Source: Variovorax paradoxus
GTDB taxonomy: Bacteria > Pseudomonadota > Gammaproteobacteria > Burkholderiales > Burkholderiaceae_C
Assembly: GCF_018614955.1 (NCBI RefSeq)
Contig: NZ_JAGGNV010000063.1
Coordinates: 1-56,959, forward strand
Length of the DNA: 56,959 nucleotides
Reading direction: 5' to 3'
Shown piece by piece: positions 1 through 7,536 of the stretch; the first letter of the stretch is position 1; the number at the start of each line of letters is the position of its first letter. The notes beneath the pieces are model-generated. The model saw only the letters and a program-made list of their open reading frames with translations. It was not told the origin of the DNA and ran no database searches. The position numbers were made by a program, and so were the translations under genes.

Positions 1-29
1 CGAGGCGTCCCGTGGGGGAAACCCGTCGC

Positions 30-80
30 GGCGTGGCTGGGAGGTCGTCGGGCTACGCCCGCCAACCTCCCAGCCACGCC
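30..80. repeat. long perfect hairpin
   Basis: Positions 30-45 and 65-80 are perfect 16-bp inverted repeats. Inside them a second inverted pair, CGGGC (49-53) and GCCCG (57-61), continues the stem to a 3-nt loop. No T-run follows on either strand, so a canonical intrinsic terminator is not shown. It may be a mobile-element end, a REP-like element or a bidirectional RNA stem. Confidence 0.7.
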
Positions 81-83
81 ATC

Positions 84-127
84 CTTCTCATCTTGATTGA
101 CGCGCTCTTCTCATCCAGATTGACGCG
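84..127 (+). repeat. two 21-bp direct repeats, 23-bp period
   Basis: Positions 84-104 and 107-127 read CTTCTCATC-NN-GATTGACGCG and differ only at the two N positions (19 of 21 identical). Tandem repeats of about this length and period are typical of the multiple terminal transposase-binding sites of IS21-family elements. No IstA or IstB gene is visible, so that assignment is an inference from arrangement alone. Confidence 0.6.
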
Positions 128-345
128 CCGCATTGCGGCCAGGCCGCGCTTCTATCGGCAGCGCTTCACCTTCGACCAGCAGCTGTCCGACATCGACTTT
201 CGCCATTGGGGCAAGAAGTAGCTCCCGTAGCTCTGCCCGCGGGATCCCTGCAAGTTCTCCCCCCAGCGTGAAACCGGCTAACGGCCGGTGGAGCGTTCTT
301 GGCCACTGACTTCGGTCGGGGAGGGCCCGGTTGCGCACTTGGCGT

Positions 346-804
346 CTAGGGCGACTGGAATAGCCGGGCGTCGAGCGCCAAGTCTTCATCGTCGAGCAGG
401 CGAGCTTCCACGAAGCGAGTGTGCGCGGGGTTAATCAGCACGTTGAACTCATGCCGAGCGATGGCACTGGGCACCCCCAGCGCGAGAGACCCGGCTGCGG
501 CGACCCAGGCGTCTCCTGCTGCTCGAACCGTCGCTGAATAGGGAAGACTGTCCCACCCGACGGGCCATGGATCGAGTTCCACGATGGCGTCGTCCGGAAC
601 CTCGAAGCTCAGCAAGCGCAGGCCTGTTGGAACATCTTCCTTGTCGAGGTGCACCAGCAACTCCAGCATTGCGAGAGATGCCGACCCGGCCGTGTAGGCA
701 AGGCGGACACCCTGCGAGTTCCACCGACCCGGAGTGATGGAGGAGCCCTGGCCAGAAAGCGCAGTCCCGACGTATGTCGGTTTGCTGATACGGAAGACCC
801 GCAT
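346..804 (-). CDS. RES-domain toxin (NAD+-degrading toxin of a type II TA system)
   Basis: A 152-residue protein with the RES-domain signature: R27 in GRWN, Y37, E48 in LAMLELLVHL and S113 in GVPSAIARHEFNVL are the conserved Arg, Glu and Ser positions of the family. RES toxins deplete cellular NAD+ in the cytoplasm until neutralised by their partner. The gene follows the antitoxin with an ATGA start/stop overlap at 802-806, so the two are translationally coupled. The length is normal for a single-domain RES toxin and it looks intact. Confidence 0.9.
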   Translation of the reverse strand: MRVFRISKPTYVGTALSGQGSSITPGRWNSQGVRLAYTAGSASLAMLELLVHLDKEDVPTGLRLLSFEVPDDAIVELDPWPVGWDSLPYSATVRAAGDAWVAAAGSLALGVPSAIARHEFNVLINPAHTRFVEARLLDDEDLALDARLFQSP

Positions 805-1256
805 CAGGCGAAGTCGCCCATCTCGATGCGATTAAGCTCAGCTTCAACTTCGTGGGTGCCCATGTCGGTCGCCAGCAGCTCGAGCGGCTTGGCGCCGAGC
901 ATGCGGTTCTCTTTCGACAGCCATCGGGTTGCTTTCTCGGCATCTCCGAGAACGCGCTCCGCCATGCTTGCGACTCGCGCGATGCGCAGCACGCGATCCG
1001 TCTCGGTCTCGGAAAGCGCCTTCCCTTCAGCTTGTCGTCGCTGGAACGTCCGCGCGGGGATGCGCGACACGTCCAACAGGATCGACGTATCGATGTGCAG
1101 CCGCCCAGCCAGCAGATCGATCGCCTTGGGCTGCAAGACAGGTGCGTCGTTCGGCGAAAACGTCACGAAGACGTTCTGACGCGCCATGCCGATAAAGCCG
1201 AGGGTGCGCCGAAGTTCTTCGCTAACGACATGAGGACTTTGTGCCATATGGCGCAT
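804..1256 (-). CDS. Xre/MbcA/ParS-type antitoxin partner of the RES toxin
   Basis: A 150-residue protein with an N-terminal Xre-like DNA-binding half. Its C-terminal half (about residues 90-145, with ERVLGDAEKATRWL and GAKPLELL) is the toxin-binding domain usually paired with RES toxins. It should bind and inhibit the downstream toxin and repress its own promoter. Two in-frame ATGs (1256 and 1247) lie close together and the second sits inside a palindrome, so start choice is uncertain. A later ATG at GMARQNVFV would still leave both domains. No strong ribosome-binding site precedes the first two. Confidence 0.88.
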   Translation of the reverse strand: MRHMAQSPHVVSEELRRTLGFIGMARQNVFVTFSPNDAPVLQPKAIDLLAGRLHIDTSILLDVSRIPARTFQRRQAEGKALSETETDRVLRIARVASMAERVLGDAEKATRWLSKENRMLGAKPLELLATDMGTHEVEAELNRIEMGDFA

Positions 1257-1274
1257 AGTTTACGCCATATGGCG
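1243..1274. promoter_or_regulatory. twin palindromic operator of the RES/Xre operon
   Basis: GCCATATGGC (1243-1252) and the perfect palindrome CGCCATATGGCG (1263-1274) are centred 21 bp apart, two helical turns. They overlap and immediately precede the antitoxin start. This is the expected layout of an operator bound cooperatively by the antitoxin or toxin-antitoxin complex. Binding itself is inferred. Confidence 0.72.
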
Positions 1275-1319
1275 CACCGGCGCTAGCGATCTCAGTTCCT
1301 CCCCGCCAGCGCCGGCCCC

Positions 1320-1556
1320 CCTCGACCCAAGCGATACAGATGTGGCGAGCGCATTTCCACCGGCTTCGTCGAATCTGCCGTCAATCAGGTGGTCGCCAAG
1401 CGATTCGTGAAGAAGCAGCAGCTGCGCTGGACGCCGCGTGGAGCCCACTTGCTTCTTCAGATCCGAGTTCACGTCCTGAATGATGCGCTCTGCGCGGCGT
1501 TCCGGAAGTGGTATCCGGGCTTTGGCGCTGGCGCACAGGAGGAGCTCGCGGCGTAG
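1320..1556 (+). pseudogene. transposase C-terminal remnant
   Basis: The plus strand reads YRCGERISTGFVES, then VNQVVAKRFVKKQQ, LRWTPRGAHLLLQIR and FRKWYPGF, ending at a TAG (1554-1556). This matches the characteristic C-terminal tail of a common proteobacterial IS transposase (KKQQ-RWTPRGAHLLLQ-R). No N-terminal part or start codon is present and the frame runs into the TA operator region upstream. It is a relic of about 75 codons. The exact IS family is not certain to me. Confidence 0.72.
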
Positions 1557-1601
1557 TACCCCCAACTTCTGGATGCTCTCGAAATCAAACGCAAGAGTCA
1601 T

Positions 1602-3782
1602 TTACGGCGCTCGGTCCTGCGGCGGATCGGGCCGCTTCCACAGGTTGCTTGGCGTGCGACGCGTCACGTCTTTTCCTCTGTGCCATTGCCGCACGATGTC
1701 GATCGCCACCGAGTTCCGGATGTACCGATGCCAGACGAAGGCAAGGTCGAACACAAGGATTCCCAGCCACCAAAGGTAGAGAAACGCCAGCCCAGCAAGT
1801 AGCATTGGCCAAGTCGGGGCTAGTGAGGCGCCAAAGAGTTGCGTCAGCACTATGTACGCAACCTCGGAGCCCCCAAAAATCAGCAGCGCCCGGCGCCCAT
1901 ACTTTGGCTTGCGAAACACCAACCATCCTGACAAGGTAACTGCGAAGCAGGTGGCAGCGAAGATGTATTTGAGAGATTCAGCGTGCGCTTTCAAGCTTTC
2001 TGGATTGGACACGTTGAGCATTGGTAGAAAGCCGGCAAGTGGGCGCACAAATGGAACGGTAAGATAGCCGACCGTTTCGTCGGGCAGGCCCCAGATGCAC
2101 GCCGCACCGGTGGCGAAGAAGGCCAACGCGATGCAGTGCCAACGAATACCCTCGGTCTTCACGAGCCGCGGTAGCCGGGCGCCGACAGTAACGGCAAACA
2201 GCAAAACGCTCAGGAGCAAGAGTGGGACCGCGCCTTTAACAAACTGCTTCGCATCGTCGATTTCCACGATTCCCTTGTACATGGCGAACACGGCGCCAAG
2301 GTGGATCACGAAGCTGAGAAGGTAGGGAATCGCGGTGCTGCTGCCGCCGCGCAGTGGCCTGCTTTGAGGTGGCGGCGCTGCCTTCCGAGTAGTGGGTGGC
2401 GACACGACGTTGTCAATGAAGTGGCCGAAGACGTCTTTGTCGGTCCAGTAGTCGTTGTGAGCCTTGCCAGGAAGCCAGTATCGGCTGAAGCCGATGTCAT
2501 GTTCCTTGGTAACGAACTCAAAGGCGCCGCACTGATGCCGGCAAAGGAACTCCACGGCTGTGTCCAACTGGAAGCCGATTGGATCGCCAAAGTCGTAATA
2601 GTTGCGCCACTCAATCTTCTGACCAAGGGTGACGCCGGGCTGTCCCAATCGATGGGGAAATGAGATTGTGCCTGTCTTCTGCAGGGTGGTCCCTAGCATG
2701 CCCTCGAATTCCGTCCAGAGACTTGGCCACAGCAGGATGTGTTTGTCGATTGGAGACCCGATCGTCATGTACCCGTGCACATCTCCGATCCAGTCCTTGC
2801 TTTCATAGACCTTCTTGTCCTTGCCCTCTGGATCGCTGACGGCCTTTCCAGTGAATGCCTCGAGCATTCCGAGGAAGCTAATGACGGTGCCTTCGCTGTG
2901 TGCCACGATGTAGATCTCTGGCCTGGCTGGACCCTTGTGCATGCTGTTGTGCTTCGCGAAAGCCTCAACGATCTTGCCGAGCGCGCTATGAAAGCGGAAC
3001 AGGATCCTGTCGCGCTGAAACGGAAAGTCGGCAACCAGTTGCACGTCCCCGATGTAATCCCTCAGTAGGGGTGCCAGGTCGAACTTGAACAGCCCCATCT
3101 TCCCCAGAATGAAAAGCAGGCCATCCATAACTCCAACGGTTTCGACGATTTCTTCGACAACGGCTATGCCCATGTCGAAATCCGCAGGCGCGAACTGCTG
3201 TTCGTCCGGCTTGCCAAGCCTCCCCGTAGTCTTCAGCATGTTGTCGTACGCAGATTGAGCGCGCCCCACGACGGTTCGACCCCATGCCTTGGTCTCTTCG
3301 AGCAGATCTTCCTGCTTCACGACAGCCTTCGGTATGTCCGCCCAGAAAATCTCGGCAAAGCCGATCCGACGCAGCGGATCATCAGGGTCGTAAGGATTCA
3401 GGTAGCTGATCTGGACCTTTGTCTCATCGCCCAGATTGAAGAAGCCAAGCGGTTGAGTTGGTACTGGAGGATTGCTGCGATCGCCAAACCGACTTGCGAC
3501 GGTCCGGATCGTGCTGCTCCTGGATTGACTGCCGATGCCGTGAATCGCGACGATGATCTTGTCGACCGGCCTTTCCATTTCAGGCGCAATCGGCTTCGTC
3601 ACCGAAATCGAAGCACGCTGTGTGGGCGGGGTAAGAGGTGGGATCGCGCTCGATGGTTCGAATGAGGCTGACTGTTCGGCTGCAGTTTCTGTTTTACGGG
3701 CGCCGAGTTTGAGCGCGGCGGCGACGACACCTCCCAACGCGATGGCGATCGGCAGGGCGTAGCTCTTCCCATCGGTTTTCAT
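1602..3782 (-). CDS. membrane-anchored alpha/beta-hydrolase-like protein, function unknown
   Basis: About 726 residues. A predicted N-terminal membrane segment (YALPIAIALGGVVAAALKLG) is followed by a hydrolase-like region with IIVAIHGIGSQSRSS (oxyanion-hole-like) and IYIVAHSEGTVISF, whose Ser sits in a lipase-like nucleophile elbow. The C-terminal third has about five hydrophobic segments, for example in VPLLLLSVLLFAVTV and MLLAGLAFLYLWWLG. I chose the ATG at 3782 because GAGGGT precedes it at good spacing; an in-frame ATG at 3842 has poorer spacing. It may act on lipids or esters at the inner membrane. I do not recognise a named family. Confidence 0.7.
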   Translation of the reverse strand: MKTDGKSYALPIAIALGGVVAAALKLGARKTETAAEQSASFEPSSAIPPLTPPTQRASISVTKPIAPEMERPVDKIIVAIHGIGSQSRSSTIRTVASRFGDRSNPPVPTQPLGFFNLGDETKVQISYLNPYDPDDPLRRIGFAEIFWADIPKAVVKQEDLLEETKAWGRTVVGRAQSAYDNMLKTTGRLGKPDEQQFAPADFDMGIAVVEEIVETVGVMDGLLFILGKMGLFKFDLAPLLRDYIGDVQLVADFPFQRDRILFRFHSALGKIVEAFAKHNSMHKGPARPEIYIVAHSEGTVISFLGMLEAFTGKAVSDPEGKDKKVYESKDWIGDVHGYMTIGSPIDKHILLWPSLWTEFEGMLGTTLQKTGTISFPHRLGQPGVTLGQKIEWRNYYDFGDPIGFQLDTAVEFLCRHQCGAFEFVTKEHDIGFSRYWLPGKAHNDYWTDKDVFGHFIDNVVSPPTTRKAAPPPQSRPLRGGSSTAIPYLLSFVIHLGAVFAMYKGIVEIDDAKQFVKGAVPLLLLSVLLFAVTVGARLPRLVKTEGIRWHCIALAFFATGAACIWGLPDETVGYLTVPFVRPLAGFLPMLNVSNPESLKAHAESLKYIFAATCFAVTLSGWLVFRKPKYGRRALLIFGGSEVAYIVLTQLFGASLAPTWPMLLAGLAFLYLWWLGILVFDLAFVWHRYIRNSVAIDIVRQWHRGKDVTRRTPSNLWKRPDPPQDRAP

Positions 3783-3806
3783 TGGCCGACCCTCGTGTTT
3801 GGCGGT

Positions 3807-3825
3807 GCGGCGCATTGTGCGCCGC
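3807..3825. promoter_or_regulatory. palindrome just upstream of the hydrolase-like gene
   Basis: GCGGCGCA-TTG-TGCGCCGC is a perfect 8-bp inverted repeat lying 25 bp before the preferred ATG at 3782. It could be an operator or an RNA hairpin in the leader. Its position supports the shorter start, because the longer reading would place it inside coding sequence. Confidence 0.4.
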
Positions 3826-4034
3826 GCAGAGGTGGCGGACATCCCTACTTTTGGCTAGTCGGTGTTCGTATGCCGTGTCCACCCTGTCGCAGGGACCGAT
3901 CTGCGAGCGTGAAGATGCGATGCGTTCCCGGCAATCCCTTCAGCGCATGTTCTCCTGCCGCTGAAAAAACGGCGGCATTCGGGCCGCTTCGCGCCTTCTC
4001 GGGGTTCGCTGACCTTTCGTTTATGACGGAGATT

Positions 4035-4054
4035 CGTGAACGTGATTGTTCACG
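4035..4054. promoter_or_regulatory. 20-bp operator-like palindrome
   Basis: CGTGAAC-N6-GTTCACG is a perfect 7-bp-arm inverted repeat, the size of a typical dimeric repressor site. It lies about 250 bp upstream of the hydrolase-like gene on the minus strand. No matching regulator gene is obvious nearby. Confidence 0.35.
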
Positions 4055-4199
4055 GCACGTTCGGAAAAATGTAGGGACCACTGCTTCTAAGCGCGACCAG
4101 AATCGAACCGTCGCTCCCAATGACCACGCTTCCTCCAAGCGACGCGCCTTCAAGCGGAACGAAGGAACCCCGTCAAATCGAACGCTCTCGCCACTCTTC

Positions 4200-4221
4200 A
4201 CCCCGAAAACAAAATTGACCC
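4200..4221 (+). repeat. IS-end-like motif, copy 1
   Basis: Contains CCGAAAACAAAATTGACCC, closely matching CCGAAAACAAATCGACCCC at 7467-7488 in the same orientation. The two copies bracket the oxygenase gene and two transposase relics. Motifs of this sort occur at IS ends, so they may mark a decayed element or composite insertion. Confidence 0.4.
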
Positions 4222-4253
4222 GGGCGTGGCCGAATGACCGGGTCGCTTTAGGT

Positions 4254-6533
4254 CTATGCAAGCCGAGACATATCTTCGAGATCCTGCTTTCGCTGTTTGG
4301 CACGCTTGTCGTAGCTGGCCTGGTTTTTGGTGCACACCAGGCTGTAAGGGCGGCCCCGTCGATCGGTCACGCAGTCCACATCGCACCCGTCGCGTTGTAC
4401 CGACGTCAGTACATGTGACCGATCGAATTCGGCAGCTTTGAAGATCCAGGTCTTTTGGCCAGCATTGAGCAGGAATTGGCGCAGCTCATTGCAGCGACGG
4501 CATCGACATCCGAGTACGGCAGCGCGAGCCCAATCGCTGGGCGGTTCCAAGGCTTGCGCCACGCGCGCGCGAAGATGCTCGAGGCAGGCCGTGCGCAAGC
4601 GCTCGACGGCGACATGCTTGTGGATTTCCTTGGACTCGGTCAGACGACGGATGGCGGGCAGGATGAGATCATCCAGACCATAAGTATCAGGCCACGCCAG
4701 CATGTGATCCACCGCGCGCTCCGCCAGGTTCGCGTCGATTCGGTACAGCGCCGTGACGAGGTCTGCGACGGTGCCAACATCGACGCTTTCGCGTTGCCAT
4801 GCATTCTCGGGCCGAATGATTTGCTTCGGATTGCCGGGCAGCGCCTGGACCAGAGCGATACCGGCGTCTGCCAGAAGTCCCTCCAGGACAGCCAACCGCG
4901 CGCTGCGGGCCAGCAAGTCGGCGCAAGCACCGAGGCTGATTGCAACGTTTGCGGCGATGATGCGCTCGATCCATTCGCCAGCGCGCACTGCCGGCAGCAA
5001 GAGCAGGGCTCGGAGCAACGCCTCGTTGTCGCTCCTGCCATAGATGCCCGCAGCAATGATGTCGACTAGGAAAGCCTCGATGCGGGCCGTGTCCTTGAGT
5101 CGAGCGAGCAGGGCGAGCAAGCTCGCGCGCTCGCTTTGTTCGGCCTGCTGGAAATGGCGGATGACCCTGGGCCAAGTGCTCAGCATGTGACCTGACAGTT
5201 CGTGTGCCTCGCGCCACAGGGGCGATTCGTGATCCTCGCCACTCTGGGCCCAGCGCCTGGTCAGCTCGCTCAAGTAGGGCAACGTGACAGCAAGGCCGGC
5301 CTGATTGAAAACCGCGAGGCGCCGCTGCTGCGGCCACAGTACAAGAGCCGCCCGCCTGTATGTCCGCTCGAAGGACGCGCCTTCGTTGCCTGTCGCCTCC
5401 TGAAAATACTGCTCGTCCGGCTCCATGTCGTCCAAAGCGTCGGAGGGGCAAAGTTCAGCGTTGTCGAAGGGAAAGACGCCGAACGCCGCCTGGCTGCCGT
5501 CGGGTCGTCCCCAGTTGGATAGCGTCGGACTTCGGTCGCAGACCTCGCCGATTTCAAATTCCTCCTCATCCTCCTCGTCTGCTCGTCCCCTCCAGCGCGA
5601 GCCGGAATAGCCCGTGTACTCAGCGGAGCCACTCTCGTGGATCGTCAGCAGCGCGACATGGAGGTCGCAGCCGGAGCGCTGCGCAGCCGCGGTGAGCACC
5701 GCGGCCGCAGCTGCATCCGGGCCTTTCAGCGCCAGGAAAGAAAGCTCGGCTGGCGTGTACGCGTGCTCGAGCGGGTAAACGAGCTTTTCCGGCGACGTGT
5801 CGTTGGGCGATTGCTTGCTCGCAGCCCAGCGCTGCAGAAGTGCAGCCAGCCGGGCCTGCTCGGTGTCATAGGACGGGGGCTCTGGAAGCCGGCCTCGCCC
5901 CTTGCGCAGCAGGTTGTAGACGAGCGCCAGACGGCAACCGGAGGTCACGGGCAGCACCTCGTGCACGCAGTCGGCATAGAAAGCCGCGAAAGCCGCCTCG
6001 GAAGGGTCTTGACAGCGCAGATCCAGCAGCACTTCCCGTCCCTTGTGGCGTATCACGAGTTCGCCTCCCGTGTGCACCGAGGGCAGCGCGATGATGAGCG
6101 TGGCGAACATGCCAGGCGCCTTCTCGGTGTCGCGGTGGCCGACGAAAAAGCTACCCTGGTCGTAGACCAGGAGTTTGTAGAGAGCAGGCACCACCGCATC
6201 GGTCACGCCGAGCCCCGCTGCGGCGCGTGCCACGATGGCGCTCAAGGTTCGTGTCCAGTTGTGCCCCTCGATCAGCACGCGCTCAGCGCTGATCTGCCAG
6301 GTGCGCCTAACTTCGGTATCGACCAAGGTCTCTTCACCGCGTCCATATGGAGCGCGCTCGGCAACCCCGATGAGTTGCCCGGCCTGCGTCGGGAGCAGCG
6401 GCAGGGCGATGGGACCGACGCCGTTTACCTCCAGACGGGGCAACGGTATAGCGCACGCACCCGTCGCGTAGTACTCACCCGGTGTGCGGGCAGTGCTGAG
6501 CACCATGGCAAGATCGTTTGCGATAGAAGCCAT
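4254..6533 (-). CDS. 2OG-Fe(II) oxygenase-domain protein with long C-terminal extension
   Basis: About 759 residues. The N-terminal quarter is a prolyl-4-hydroxylase-like double-stranded beta-helix: HRDTEKAPGMFATL supplies the HxD metal ligands, TGGELVIRH is a typical core strand, CVHEVLPVTSGCRLALVYN supplies the distal His and the Arg that binds 2-oxoglutarate. The remaining 500 or so residues have no motif I recognise, apart from a Cys-rich patch near the C-terminus (GCRCRRCNELRQ). The start is set at the ATG at 6533, where GAGGAG precedes it by 4 nt; a longer reading from 6581 lacks such a site. The substrate is unknown. It sits alone among transposon relics, suggesting a horizontally acquired cargo gene. 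Confidence 0.82.
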   Translation of the reverse strand: MASIANDLAMVLSTARTPGEYYATGACAIPLPRLEVNGVGPIALPLLPTQAGQLIGVAERAPYGRGEETLVDTEVRRTWQISAERVLIEGHNWTRTLSAIVARAAAGLGVTDAVVPALYKLLVYDQGSFFVGHRDTEKAPGMFATLIIALPSVHTGGELVIRHKGREVLLDLRCQDPSEAAFAAFYADCVHEVLPVTSGCRLALVYNLLRKGRGRLPEPPSYDTEQARLAALLQRWAASKQSPNDTSPEKLVYPLEHAYTPAELSFLALKGPDAAAAAVLTAAAQRSGCDLHVALLTIHESGSAEYTGYSGSRWRGRADEEDEEEFEIGEVCDRSPTLSNWGRPDGSQAAFGVFPFDNAELCPSDALDDMEPDEQYFQEATGNEGASFERTYRRAALVLWPQQRRLAVFNQAGLAVTLPYLSELTRRWAQSGEDHESPLWREAHELSGHMLSTWPRVIRHFQQAEQSERASLLALLARLKDTARIEAFLVDIIAAGIYGRSDNEALLRALLLLPAVRAGEWIERIIAANVAISLGACADLLARSARLAVLEGLLADAGIALVQALPGNPKQIIRPENAWQRESVDVGTVADLVTALYRIDANLAERAVDHMLAWPDTYGLDDLILPAIRRLTESKEIHKHVAVERLRTACLEHLRARVAQALEPPSDWARAAVLGCRCRRCNELRQFLLNAGQKTWIFKAAEFDRSHVLTSVQRDGCDVDCVTDRRGRPYSLVCTKNQASYDKRAKQRKQDLEDMSRLA

Positions 6534-6698
6534 GGTGCTCCTCACGGGGTCGACTTGTTTTGAGTGCAGAAAGTGACGCATCGACCGATGAGCATCGGCG
6601 CGGGTTTCGCGCTGGTGGCGCTCGCAAGTCCTTGTCGCGGCATGAGTTTCTGTTACCCCTCGCTTGCCACTCCAAAGCGCGCCGTTCGGAGGTCGATT

Positions 6699-7298
6699 TC
6701 AGCCACTGGCCCTTATTTTGCCTGCAGTTTGTGACGGTAGCAGTTGTGCCGCATAGCGCTCGACGGGGAAACGGAACACGCCGCGCAGGTTGATGCCCTC
6801 GAGCCTTGTCGGCGCGATGCGCCCGGTCAGCTCCGGCGGCACGATCTGGCGCCGATTGGCCCACCGGTCCAGCACTGCCTGCATCTGCGCCGTGTTCCAG
6901 GCCATCACGATGTTGACCAAAAGGCTCAGGGCGTCGGCCACGGCCTGCATCTCATCGGGACGCCGCGCTTGCGCCGGCGTGACGCGGCCGGTGTAGATCG
7001 CGCGCTTGGGCGCGTTCACCGCCTCGCCGCGGTTGAGTACCCGACGCAACTCGCGCCGGAAACCGGCATTGACGAGATAGTCGGCCAGGAACACCGTCCT
7101 CAGCAGCTTGCCCAGCTGAACACCGGCGTCATAAATCGGGTCTCCCCGGGCCGCCGAGCCGAATCTGGCCAGCGCGGTCACCGCACTGGCGTGGCCCGAC
7201 ATCACCGAGGCGGCCAGATGCACCAAAGTGTCCCAGTGGGTTTCGACCAGCGCGGTGTCCACGCTGGCTTGGCACACGTAAAGGCGGCCCTCGCTGGC
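6699..7298 (-). pseudogene. Tn3-family transposase C-terminal remnant
   Basis: The protein from about VCQASVDTALVETHWD to the stop is the C-terminal part of a Tn3-family DDE transposase. It includes GDPIYDAGVQLGKLLRT, LRRVLNRGEAVNA and PTRLEGINLRGVFRFP, all hallmark blocks. About 190-200 codons remain of a roughly 1,000-codon gene. The upstream end is cut at about 7298, where another transposase relic begins on the opposite strand, so the apparent N-terminus of the open frame is not transposase sequence. Confidence 0.85.
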
Positions 7299-7437
7299 GG
7301 CCAGCCTGTGATCTCGGTGGACACGAAGAAGAAAGAGCTGGTGGGCCAGTACAAGAATGGCGGACGCGAGTGGCGCCCCGAGGGCGAGCCTGAGGAGGTT
7401 CGAGTCCACGACTTTGTCGACCCTGAGGTGGGTCGCC
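7299..7437 (+). pseudogene. ISAzo13-type transposase internal fragment
   Basis: The plus strand encodes PVISVDTKKKELVGQYKNGG, then REWRPEGEPEEVRVHDF. This is the conserved internal block of ISAzo13-family transposases. Only about 46 codons survive, with no start or C-terminal part. It abuts the Tn3 remnant, so one insertion event truncated the other. Confidence 0.78.
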
Positions 7438-7466
7438 GTTGCTGGGGATGCGAACCGTCAGTTTTG

Positions 7467-7488
7467 ACACCGAAAACAAATCGACCCC
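7467..7488 (+). repeat. IS-end-like motif, copy 2
   Basis: ACACCGAAAAC followed by AAATCGACCCC, matching the motif at 4200-4221 apart from a one-base indel and a few substitutions. It lies between the ISAzo13 fragment and the picolinate island, so it may mark the boundary of the mobile-element zone. Confidence 0.4.
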
Positions 7489-7536
7489 GAGATTGATGGT
7501 GCCCGGTAACGGATTTCAGGATGCGAGCAGCTTCGG

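Larger units (their letters stand above)
1..345. other. gene-free left edge with repeats
   Basis: No convincing gene in this stretch downstream of the RES toxin gene. It contains a 16-bp-arm hairpin (30-80) and two near-identical 21-bp direct repeats (84-127), described separately. Short open frames here have no recognisable family and overlap the repeats, so I left them out. The content suggests degraded mobile-element DNA. Confidence 0.6.
3783..4253. other. intergenic region with two palindromes and an IS-end-like motif
   Basis: No supportable gene lies between the hydrolase-like gene and the oxygenase gene. It holds palindromes at 3807-3825 and 4035-4054 and an A-rich motif at 4200-4221 that recurs at 7467-7488. 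The plus-strand open frames here show no family resemblance. Confidence 0.55.

Noticed and set aside
1260..1601. 113-codon minus-strand open frame following the hydrolase-like gene
   Set aside because: It is antisense to a recognisable transposase C-terminus, has no family resemblance itself and runs into the TA operator.
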